This document shows, one piece after another, positions 31,218 to 38,850 of a stretch of DNA of 64,000 nt. The notes beneath the pieces were generated by a model that saw nothing but the letters and a program-made list of their open reading frames with translations, was not told the origin of the DNA and searched no databases. The position numbers were made by a program, and so were the translations under genes. The stretch is from Pelomonas sp051857475 (lineage in GTDB: Bacteria > Pseudomonadota > Gammaproteobacteria > Burkholderiales > Burkholderiaceae_C): contig NZ_JBPZGZ010000005.1 in assembly GCF_051857475.1 (NCBI RefSeq), forward strand, positions 62,001 through 126,000. Direction: 5' to 3'. Each line of letters opens with the position of its first letter. Position 1 is the stretch's first letter.

Positions 31218-32744
31218 ATGCGCCTTGTCCACCAGCTCTCCCTGCTTCTCATCGCCACCGCGCTGGCGGCCGTCGCGGCCGTGGCGGGCCTGGTGGTCTG
31301 GAATCTGCGCGCCGGCTTCACCGACTATCTGCAGGCCCAGGACGGCGAGCACCTGACGCGGCTGATGGAAGCGGCCGAGCGCGACCTGTCGCGCCGCAGC
31401 GGCCTGCCCCAGGACTGGCGGCCGGTGCTGCGCGACTGGCTGGATGCGGCGCGGGTGGAGTCGGCACGCGGTGGCCCGCCGGAAGGACCGCCCGGAGTCC
31501 GCGGTGAAGGGCCGCCCGATGGCCCGCCGGGTGAACAGCCGCCCCCGCCCGACCGCGCCGGACTCGAGGGGCGCCCGCCCCCGCCCGAGGCACGCCGCGA
31601 CCCACCGCCGCCGCGCCGCGATCCCTCCAACTTCGGTCCGCGCGTCGTCGTCCTCGCGCCCGACGGACTTACGCCGCTGGCCGGCCGCCGCGAGACGCTC
31701 AATCGTCCCGGCCAGACGCGGGCCGTCAAGCTGCGTGGTGAGACCGTCGTCATGCTGCGCCTGGCTGAGCGCGCCGGGCCGGCCGAGGGCGTGGACGCCA
31801 GCTTCCTGCGGCGCCAATACCTGGGGCTGGCTGTGGTGGTGGCCGGCGTCCTCGTCGTCGCCCTGGTGCTGGCCCGCCTGCTGGCCGTGCGCTGGGCAAG
31901 GCCGCTGGCCGAGGCCCAGGCGGCGGCGCGTCGCATCGCGGCAGGCGAGTTCGATGTGCGCCTGCCTGCACCGGCCGATGGTGGCGGTGCCAGCGAGATC
32001 ACCGGCCTGCATGCCGACATCAACGGCATGGCCGCGGCCCTGCAGCGCCTGGAGACCAGCCGCCAGCGCTGGATCGCCGAGCTGTCGCACGAGCTGCGCA
32101 CGCCGCTGGCCGTGCTGCGCGGCGAGGTGGAGGCGCTGGTGGACGGCATCCGGCCGCTGGACCAGGCGGCGCTGGGCTCGCTGCAGGAGGAAATCAAGCG
32201 CCTGTCCCGCCTCGTCGAGGACTTCCATCTGCTGGCCACATCGGAGCTGCGCTCCTTGCCTTGCGAGTTCGAGCCGGTCGCGCCGGCCGCGCTGCTGCAG
32301 GCGGCCATCGAGCGCGTCGCACCGCGGGCCAAGGCGCGCGGCCTGATCGTCGAGGCGCCTTTGCCCCAGGTGCTGCCGGCGGCGCATTGGGATGCGGTGC
32401 GCATCTCGCAGCTGCTGGCCAATCTGCTGGAGAACAGCCTGCGCTACACCGAGTCGCCCGGCTTGCTGCAGGTCTCGGCGCGTTCACTGGGCGCCGCCAT
32501 CGAGATCCGCATCGAGGACACGCCGCCCGGCGTGCCCGAGGCGGAGCTGGACCGTCTCTTCGATCCGCTCTACCGCGTCGACCCGTCGCGCAGCCGCGCG
32601 TTCGGCGGCTCGGGCCTGGGCCTAGCCATCGCCCGCGCCATCGCGCTGGCCCACGGCGGGCGGCTGCGTGCCGAACCGTCGTCGCTCGGTGGGCTGGCCA
32701 TGGTGCTGACCCTGCCGTTGAAACCCGAGGGGAGCAACACATGA
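31218..32744 (+). CDS. baeS: BaeS-type sensor histidine kinase
   Basis: A 508-residue membrane kinase. It has an N-terminal membrane helix (LSLLLIATALAAVAAVAGLVV), a periplasmic domain with a very Pro/Gly/Arg-rich stretch (about residues 85-138), a second span near 198-220, a HAMP domain, and the HisKA motif ELSHELRTPL with His291. The ATPase domain ends with GSGLGLAIARAIAL. BaeSR responds to envelope stress and controls efflux in E. coli. The start at 31218 (MRLVHQLSL) places the first span correctly. It is coupled to the regulator by ATGA. Confidence 0.88.
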   Translation: MRLVHQLSLLLIATALAAVAAVAGLVVWNLRAGFTDYLQAQDGEHLTRLMEAAERDLSRRSGLPQDWRPVLRDWLDAARVESARGGPPEGPPGVRGEGPPDGPPGEQPPPPDRAGLEGRPPPPEARRDPPPPRRDPSNFGPRVVVLAPDGLTPLAGRRETLNRPGQTRAVKLRGETVVMLRLAERAGPAEGVDASFLRRQYLGLAVVVAGVLVVALVLARLLAVRWARPLAEAQAAARRIAAGEFDVRLPAPADGGGASEITGLHADINGMAAALQRLETSRQRWIAELSHELRTPLAVLRGEVEALVDGIRPLDQAALGSLQEEIKRLSRLVEDFHLLATSELRSLPCEFEPVAPAALLQAAIERVAPRAKARGLIVEAPLPQVLPAAHWDAVRISQLLANLLENSLRYTESPGLLQVSARSLGAAIEIRIEDTPPGVPEAELDRLFDPLYRVDPSRSRAFGGSGLGLAIARAIALAHGGRLRAEPSSLGGLAMVLTLPLKPEGSNT

Positions 32745-33430
32745 GCGACCTCATCCTCATCGTCGAAGACGAGCCCAAGCTGGCCGCGCTGGTGCGCGAC
32801 TATCTGCAGGCGGCCGGCTACCGCAGCGAGTGGCTGGCCGACGGGCGCCTGGCGCTGGAGAGGCTGAGGACCGGGCCCATGCCGGCGGCGGTGCTGCTGG
32901 ACGTCATGCTGCCCGGCCTGGACGGCCTGGAGGTCTGCCGCGCGGTCAGGGCCTTCAGCGATGTGCCCATCCTCATCAACAGCGCCCGCGTCGAGGAGCT
33001 GGACCGCCTGCTGGGCCTGGAGCTGGGCGCGGACGACTATGTCTGCAAGCCTTTCAGCCCGCGGGAACTGGTGGCGCGGGTGAAGGCCCTGCTGCGCCGG
33101 GCCCAGGGGCGGCTGGCGCCGGTGACGCTGGTGCCGGCCGGCGGTGGCTTCTCGGTGGACGAGGCCGGCCAGCGCATCGTCTGGCAGGAGCAGGCGCTGG
33201 CATTGACGCCGGTGGAGTTCCGCCTGCTGCGCCAACTGTTGCAGCACCCGGGGCGAGTCTTCGAGCGGGCGCAGCTGCTGGACCTCATCCATGAGGACTT
33301 CCGCGACGTGTCCGACCGCGTCGTCGACAGCCATATCAAGAACATCCGCCGCAAGCTCGCGGCGTTGGAGCCGGCGCAGGAGTGCATCGCCTCGGTCTAC
33401 GGCGTGGGCTATCGCCTGGATCTGCCCTGA
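32741..33430 (+). CDS. baeR: BaeR-type OmpR-family response regulator
   Basis: A 229-residue regulator. The receiver has EDEPKLAALVRDYL, phosphoacceptor Asp54 in VLLDVMLPG, and the segment VEELDRLLGLELGADDY with KPFSPRELVARVK, very close to E. coli BaeR. The C-terminal winged helix contains RVVDSHIKNIRRKL and VYGVGYRL. The ATG overlaps the kinase stop. Its targets probably include the divergent peroxidase gene, but this is inferred from position. Confidence 0.9.
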   Translation: MSDLILIVEDEPKLAALVRDYLQAAGYRSEWLADGRLALERLRTGPMPAAVLLDVMLPGLDGLEVCRAVRAFSDVPILINSARVEELDRLLGLELGADDYVCKPFSPRELVARVKALLRRAQGRLAPVTLVPAGGGFSVDEAGQRIVWQEQALALTPVEFRLLRQLLQHPGRVFERAQLLDLIHEDFRDVSDRVVDSHIKNIRRKLAALEPAQECIASVYGVGYRLDLP

Positions 33431-33567
33431 CGCGATCGCGGTTGTCGGTCTGTGTGGGCGCAGTCCCAGCGCGGTGCATCGAGGCACCAAGCTGTGGCGA
33501 AACGGCCCATTCCGGGTAAACCAGACTGCGGCCGCAATTGAATCCGCTTCCAGATTCGGATATCGTA

Positions 33568-33579
33568 GACAGCGTTGTC
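33568..33579. promoter_or_regulatory. candidate LacI-family operator 1
   Basis: GACAGCGTTGTC is a near-perfect palindrome with a central CG step, the hallmark of LacI-family operators. It is about 335 bases upstream of the receptor start. No LacI-type gene is in the window. Confidence 0.4.
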
Positions 33580-33827
33580 AATTTGAACGGAATCGCGGAT
33601 CGGCGTGATCTCCAGCAAAGGAGCTGAGATCGCTACCAAGACTCGTCCCGATGGGTTGTGCATCAGCCAACAAGTCGGCCCGGCCACCCCGGAAAGAGTC
33701 ATTTCTCCAGGTGTTGTTGATTGCGCACATCGCTTGATCAACTCGCGTAAACCCCAGCAGTACCGGGGAGGCCAAAACGTACATTACGCAGGCGCCTGGA
33801 GCAGGTATCTCTTTTTTTGAGGGATGC

Positions 33828-33841
33828 TGGTAACGCTACCA
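33828..33841. promoter_or_regulatory. candidate LacI-family operator 2
   Basis: TGGTAACGCTACCA is a 14-bp near-perfect palindrome (TGGTA arms, CG centre). The same form occurs ahead of TonB-dependent receptors in carbohydrate-use loci of other proteobacteria. It lies 73 bases before the receptor start, a good position for repression. Confidence 0.55.
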
Positions 33842-33914
33842 AACGCTGAAGACCGCGGGCCAAAAGAGTCGTCATCAATCGGCGCCAGAGCCGGCCAAGC
33901 AAGTAAGGAGACAA

Positions 33915-36900
33915 ATGAAACACCCACAGATTTCCAAGACCCGGCGCGAGCCGCAGTTCGCGCGGCAGCTCAAGCCCGTGGCCTGGGCCTCGTCGATCGC
34001 GCTGTTGACCGGTGCCGCGGCTGTTCAGGCCCAGCAGACCGCAGCAGCACAGTCAGCCTCGACACAATCGCTCGAGACGGTCGTCATCACCGGCATTCGC
34101 AAGTCTCTTGACAGCGCTGTCACGCTGAAGCGTGAATCTCGCGGCCTGGTGGACGGCATCGTGGCCGAAGACATCGGCAAGTTCCCGGACACCAACCTCG
34201 CCGAATCGATGCAGCGCATCGCCGGCGTGTCCATCGACCGCGCCGCCAGCGGCGAGGGTTCCAAGGTCACCGTCCGCGGTGTCGGCCCCGACTTCAACCT
34301 GGTGCTGCTGAACGGCCGCCAGATGCCTTCCGGCATCATCGGCTTCGAAGGCGCCGGCGCCAATGGTTCGCGGGCCTTCGACTTCGCCAACCTGTCGTCG
34401 GACTCGATCTCGGCGCTGGAGGTGTTCAAGACGGCGCGTGCCGAATCGCCCACCGGCGGCATCGGTGCGACCATCAACATCAAGACGGCCCGCCCGCTGG
34501 ACCTGCGCGAACGCGTCGCCAGCATCGGCGTGAAGGCCAACTACGACGCCTCCGTCGGCCGTCTGCCCGATCCCCTGCAGGGCAGCAAGATCACGCCGGA
34601 AGTGTCCGGCATCTACAGCGACACCTTTGCCGACCGCACCATCGGCATTGCCATCAGCGGCAGCTATTCCAAGCGCGATTCGGGCTTCAACAAGGCCTAC
34701 ACGCAGAACGGCTGGGGCACCAATGATCCGGCGGTCAAGTCGGTCAGCCCGACGTCCAACATCGTCAACAACCCCGCCGGCCTGTATGCGACCTCGCGCG
34801 AGCTGCGCTATTCGCTGACGGGCATGGAGCGCGAGCGCCTGAATGGCCAGGCCACGCTGCAGTTCGCGCCGAGCAAGGACCTGAAGTTCACCGTCGACTA
34901 CACGATGGCGGTCAACACGACGCACTCGAAGAACGCGGAGATGTCGAGCTGGTTCAACAACTCGTTCTCCGGCGACCTGAAGGGCAGCCCCGCAACCCAG
35001 TTCACGACCGGCCCGGTCGCGGCGCCCATCGTGCAGACGGCCATCTGGGACGGCACGCATGACCTGGCCCTCAACACCGGCCAGTACGCCCAGAAGGCCA
35101 AGCTGAGCTCCACCGGCTTCAACACCGAGTGGAAGGTCAGCGATGCGCTGCGCATCAACGTCGACGCCCATCACTCGGTGTCCAAGACGACACCGGACAG
35201 CCCGTACGGCACGTACAGCACGATGGACCTGGCGATGTTCAACCAGGGCAACGCCACCGCCTACTACGACCAGAAGTTCCCGATCCTGAGCCTGCCCGGC
35301 CAGAAGTTCGACGACACCAAGCTGAACGTGACGGGCACGCAGTTCCGCAACAACCTGAGCGACCAGACGGTCGACCAGTTCCAGACGGGGGCGACCTACC
35401 GCCTCGGTTCGGACGACAAGCTGCTGGCCGGCCTGGGCTTCACCAAGACCAAGAACCGCTCCGCCAGCTACAACAACCAGAACAACGACTGGAGCGGCGT
35501 CGCTCCCTCGCTGGGCCAGTTTGCGGGCATCAGCACGGGCACCTATGGCCTGGCCGGCCTGTTCAACCGCATCCCCGGCCACGACGACTCGCGCCTGTTC
35601 CCGTCCTTCTACATGGCGGACTTCCAGAGCCTGCGTGACCGTGCCGTCAAGGTCAAGATGGCCAACACGCCCGGCATGACGCAGGCGCAGGCCGAGGCCT
35701 ATTTCGCCGCCGCCCCGGACTACAGCCGTGGTGACGACTGGCGCGCGACGGAGAAGTCCAGCTCGCTGTATGGCCAGTGGGACCACGCCTTCGACTCGTC
35801 CATCCCGATGAACATCTCGGTGGGCCTGCGCTACGAGAGCACCAAGGTGGAGTCCTCGTCGCAGGTGGTGGACCACTCGGGCACGACGACCTGGGGTTCG
35901 CAGAACGAAATCAACCTGGCCTCCGGCGGCACGACCTTCGGCACCAAGTCCGGCAAGTACTCGTACTGGCTGCCCAGCATCGACTGGGATGCCGATCTGG
36001 CTGAAAACCTGAAGGTTCGCGCCAGCTATGGCGAGAACATCGGTCGCCCGGGTTGGAACCAGATGCAGGGCGGTCTGAGCCTGGGTGGCACGGCCAACCC
36101 GAACGGTGGTGGCAACGGTTCCACCGGCGACCCGGCACTGAAGCCGCTGCGTTCCAAGAACTTCGACCTGTCGGCCGAGTACTACTACGCCAAGTCGAGC
36201 TATGCGGCGGTGGGTGCCTTCTACAAGAAGGTCAGCAACTTCGTCACCACGTCGACCATCGACACGACGGTGGCGGGCATCAACAACCCGGCCAGCGGCA
36301 CCTACTACAACGCAGCCCTGGCGGCTTGCGGCGGCAACACGCAGCCGCTGTGCATCCGCAACTACATCTTCCGCAACTACAACGGCCAACCGGGCGTGAC
36401 CGCGACCGGCCCGCTGAACGCGGCGGAAGTTGCAGGTGTCATCACCAGCGCCGTGCCGGGTGCCACGCCGATCCCGTTCAAGGTCACGACCTTCACCAAC
36501 GGGCCTGGCGACACCATCAAGGGCCTGGAGCTGAACTTCCAGCACATGTTCGGCACCAGTGGCTTCGGCGTGTCGGGCAACTACACCAAGGTGAAGACGG
36601 GCCTGAAGTTCAACAACCAGGGCACCAACCAACAGGCTGCGCTGCTGGGCGTCAGCGACTCGGCCAACCTGGTGGGTTTCTTTGAGAACGACACCTGGTC
36701 CATCCGCGGTGCCTACAACTGGCGCGGCGAGTTCCTGGCAGCAACCAGCGATGGCAATGGCAACAACCCGGTCTATACCGAGCCCTACGGTCAGGTGGAC
36801 GCGTCCATCGGCTACAAGATCGGCAAGAGCCTGACCCTGCAGCTCGACCTGCTGAACCTGAACGACGGCTACATCCGTCAGCACGGTCGCACCGACGAGA

Positions 36901-36962
36901 TGCTGGTCTCGGCCATCCAGACCGGCCGTCGTTACCTGATCGGCGCGCGCTATCGCTTCTAA
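33915..36962 (+). CDS. TonB-dependent receptor (Xanthomonas/Caulobacter-type) heading a SapC/JmjC/halogenase locus
   Basis: A 1015-residue outer-membrane receptor. The signal peptide ends near AAVQAQQ, followed by a TonB-box-like ETVVITG. The plug domain has IRKSLDSAVTLKRES, the diagnostic IVAEDIGKFPDTNLAESMQR and a RGVGPDFNLVLLNGRQ segment. The barrel ends in GARYRF. These features mark the receptor subfamily often tied to carbohydrate uptake. An AAGGAG site lies 6 bases before the ATG. Its three downstream neighbours form a repeated association with this receptor class, so the system probably handles one common substrate. Confidence 0.93.
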   Translation: MKHPQISKTRREPQFARQLKPVAWASSIALLTGAAAVQAQQTAAAQSASTQSLETVVITGIRKSLDSAVTLKRESRGLVDGIVAEDIGKFPDTNLAESMQRIAGVSIDRAASGEGSKVTVRGVGPDFNLVLLNGRQMPSGIIGFEGAGANGSRAFDFANLSSDSISALEVFKTARAESPTGGIGATINIKTARPLDLRERVASIGVKANYDASVGRLPDPLQGSKITPEVSGIYSDTFADRTIGIAISGSYSKRDSGFNKAYTQNGWGTNDPAVKSVSPTSNIVNNPAGLYATSRELRYSLTGMERERLNGQATLQFAPSKDLKFTVDYTMAVNTTHSKNAEMSSWFNNSFSGDLKGSPATQFTTGPVAAPIVQTAIWDGTHDLALNTGQYAQKAKLSSTGFNTEWKVSDALRINVDAHHSVSKTTPDSPYGTYSTMDLAMFNQGNATAYYDQKFPILSLPGQKFDDTKLNVTGTQFRNNLSDQTVDQFQTGATYRLGSDDKLLAGLGFTKTKNRSASYNNQNNDWSGVAPSLGQFAGISTGTYGLAGLFNRIPGHDDSRLFPSFYMADFQSLRDRAVKVKMANTPGMTQAQAEAYFAAAPDYSRGDDWRATEKSSSLYGQWDHAFDSSIPMNISVGLRYESTKVESSSQVVDHSGTTTWGSQNEINLASGGTTFGTKSGKYSYWLPSIDWDADLAENLKVRASYGENIGRPGWNQMQGGLSLGGTANPNGGGNGSTGDPALKPLRSKNFDLSAEYYYAKSSYAAVGAFYKKVSNFVTTSTIDTTVAGINNPASGTYYNAALAACGGNTQPLCIRNYIFRNYNGQPGVTATGPLNAAEVAGVITSAVPGATPIPFKVTTFTNGPGDTIKGLELNFQHMFGTSGFGVSGNYTKVKTGLKFNNQGTNQQAALLGVSDSANLVGFFENDTWSIRGAYNWRGEFLAATSDGNGNNPVYTEPYGQVDASIGYKIGKSLTLQLDLLNLNDGYIRQHGRTDEMLVSAIQTGRRYLIGARYRF

Positions 36963-36981
36963 GCCCTAGCCTGAGTGCTCT

Positions 36982-37011
36982 GCACATCCCCTCCTTCCGG
37001 AGTGGATGTGC
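36982..37011 (+). terminator. hairpin after the receptor gene
   Basis: GCACATCC at 36982-36989 pairs with GGATGTGC at 37004-37011, with an inner CTCC/GGAG stem. No T-run follows, so it is more likely a partial terminator or an mRNA 3'-end stabiliser that lets less transcript reach sapC. Confidence 0.45.
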
Positions 37012-37148
37012 GGCCTCCATACTTGGCCGAGTTGGGCGTGCAGACGTCCGCCTCGGCCAAACTTCTTTGCAGAATTGCCTGGCCGTCGTGGCGCGTGACC
37101 GCAGGCCCGGCACCTATTCTTCGGGGTGTGCCCCCTAACGCTGAACCC

Positions 37149-37853
37149 ATGCCGCAACTGCTCAACAACATCACGCACAAGGACCTGCGCATCGTCACCG
37201 AGCGCGGCGCACAGTGGGGCGACAACTTCATGTCGGCGCCCGTCACGGTGGACGAATTCCGCAGGGTGCAGGCGCATTACCCCATCGTCTTCCAGCCCGA
37301 CGGCAAGGGTGGCTTCGTGCCCACCGCGCTGTTCGGCTTGCAGGAGGGCCAGAACCTGTTCCTGACGCCCAACCAGGACGGCTGGGACGCCGACTATCTG
37401 CCGCTGTCGGTGCAGCGCCTGCCGTTCTCCATCGGTGTCGCCGACGACGAGCTGCGCATGATGGTCGACATGGACAGCCGACGCATCAGCGACGGCGCGC
37501 GCGGCGAGGCCGTCTTCATGCCGCACGGCGGCACGACCGACTTCACCGAGAACGCCAACGCCGTGTTGCAGACGCTGCACGAGGGGCTGCAGGCGACGAC
37601 CGAATTTGTCCAGGCTTTGATGGACCACGAACTGCTGGAGCCCTTCACGCTGGACGTCGAGCGCCCGGACGGCACGCATGGCCAGCTGGCGGGCTTCTAC
37701 ATCGTCCACGAGGAGCGCCTCGCCGCGCTGGACGCCGGCACGCTGGGCCTGCTGCATCAGGCCGACTATCTGCTGCCTCTCTACATGGCGATCGCTTCGC
37801 TGTCCAACTTCACGCCCTTGATCAAGCGCCACCTCGCCCGCGAGGCCGCCTGA
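37149..37853 (+). CDS. SapC-family protein
   Basis: A 234-residue member of the SapC family (PF07277), named after an S-layer-associated protein of Campylobacter but of unknown biochemical role. Typical segments are YPIVFQPDGKGGFVPTALFG, GWDADYLPLSVQRLPFSIG and FTENANAVLQTLHEGLQAT. There is no signal peptide, so it is probably cytoplasmic. The start at MPQLLNNITHKDLR follows a weak site. It is 5 bases from the JmjC gene, suggesting joint translation and a shared task. Confidence 0.88.
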   Translation: MPQLLNNITHKDLRIVTERGAQWGDNFMSAPVTVDEFRRVQAHYPIVFQPDGKGGFVPTALFGLQEGQNLFLTPNQDGWDADYLPLSVQRLPFSIGVADDELRMMVDMDSRRISDGARGEAVFMPHGGTTDFTENANAVLQTLHEGLQATTEFVQALMDHELLEPFTLDVERPDGTHGQLAGFYIVHEERLAALDAGTLGLLHQADYLLPLYMAIASLSNFTPLIKRHLAREAA

Positions 37854-37858
37854 GCCCG

Positions 37859-38842
37859 ATGCTGGAGCGCAGCGACGTCCGCGCCGAGGCCATCCCGGCC
37901 GAGGTGCTGCAGTCCACCCGGCCCGTGCTGCTGCGCGGCCTGGTGCGGCACTGGCCGCTGGTGCAGGCGGCCGAGCGTTCGGACGCCGACTTCTGCGACT
38001 ACCTGCGCCGCTTCGGCCCCGACACCCGGCTGGGCTTGTGGCGGGGCGGGCCGGAGATCGCCGGGCGCTTCTTCTACAACGACGATTTCAGCGGCTTCAA
38101 TTTCCAGCGCGAGACCCAAACCTTCGGCGCGTTGCTGGACGAACTGCTGGCCGGCACGCCGGACGCCCTCTACCTCGGCTCCACCGAGATCGACAGCGCC
38201 TTTCCCGGCTTGGGCCGCGACAACCCGCTGCCCGCGTTGGCCGGATTGCATCCGCATGTCAGCCTGTGGCTGGGCAACCGCATGCAGGTGGCCACGCATT
38301 TCGACCTGCCCGACAACATCGCCTGCGTCGTCTCGGGCCGGCGGCGCTTCACGCTGTTCCCGCCGGACCAGGTGGCCAACCTCTACATCGGCCCGCTGGA
38401 CCTGACGCCCGCCGGGCAGCCGGTCAGCCTGGTTGACGTGACGAAGCCCGATCTCGAGCGCTTCCCGCGCTATGCGCAGGCCCTCGAGCAGGTGCAGACC
38501 TTCGAACTGCTGCCCGGCGATGCCCTCTTCATCCCCAGCCAGTGGTGGCACAGCGTGCAGGCCCTGGAGCCCATCAGCGGCCTGGTCAACTTCTGGTGGC
38601 GGCAGTCGCCGGCCTTCATGGACACGCCGCTCAACACGCTGATGATGGCCCTGCTGTCGCTGCGCGACCTGCCGCCGGCCCAGCGCGATGCCTGGCGCGC
38701 GCTGTTCGACCACTACATCTTCGACGCCGATGAAGAGACGGCGGCCCACATCCCACCCGGGGGGCGCGGCATCCTGGCGCCCATGAACGACGACAGCGCG
38801 CGCCAGCTCCGCTCGATGCTGCTGAACCGACTGAAACGATAA
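37859..38842 (+). CDS. JmjC/cupin-8 Fe(II)/2-oxoglutarate oxygenase
   Basis: A 327-residue protein resembling the asparaginyl hydroxylase FIH. The iron ligands are His147 and Asp149 in ATHFDLPDN and His231 in PSQWWHSV. The following SGRRRFTLFPPDQ matches the FIH segment with KRCILFPPDQ, but an Arg replaces the Lys that holds 2-oxoglutarate in FIH. Members of the family hydroxylate proteins or small molecules. The ATG overlaps no neighbour: sapC ends 5 bases before, and the halogenase begins 8 bases after the stop. Confidence 0.88.
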   Translation: MLERSDVRAEAIPAEVLQSTRPVLLRGLVRHWPLVQAAERSDADFCDYLRRFGPDTRLGLWRGGPEIAGRFFYNDDFSGFNFQRETQTFGALLDELLAGTPDALYLGSTEIDSAFPGLGRDNPLPALAGLHPHVSLWLGNRMQVATHFDLPDNIACVVSGRRRFTLFPPDQVANLYIGPLDLTPAGQPVSLVDVTKPDLERFPRYAQALEQVQTFELLPGDALFIPSQWWHSVQALEPISGLVNFWWRQSPAFMDTPLNTLMMALLSLRDLPPAQRDAWRALFDHYIFDADEETAAHIPPGGRGILAPMNDDSARQLRSMLLNRLKR

Positions 38843-38850
38843 GCCTTGCC

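Larger units (their letters stand above)
33431..33914 (+). promoter_or_regulatory. long leader region ahead of the second TonB-dependent receptor
   Basis: These 484 bases hold no supported gene and are less GC-rich than their surroundings. They contain two LacI-type candidate operators (annotated separately) and a third half-site CGCTACCA at 33631-33638. An AAGGAG ribosome binding site lies just before the receptor ATG. A run of seven T at 33812-33818 is not preceded by a convincing hairpin. The layout suggests a long, regulated promoter region. Confidence 0.6.

Noticed and set aside
33812..33818. Run of seven T as an intrinsic terminator in the receptor leader
   Set aside because: There is no stable GC-rich hairpin directly before it.
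34053..36884. A 943-codon minus-strand frame opposite the second TonB receptor
   Set aside because: It is a composition artefact with a Val/Arg/Gly-rich product. The receptor on the plus strand has clear family motifs.
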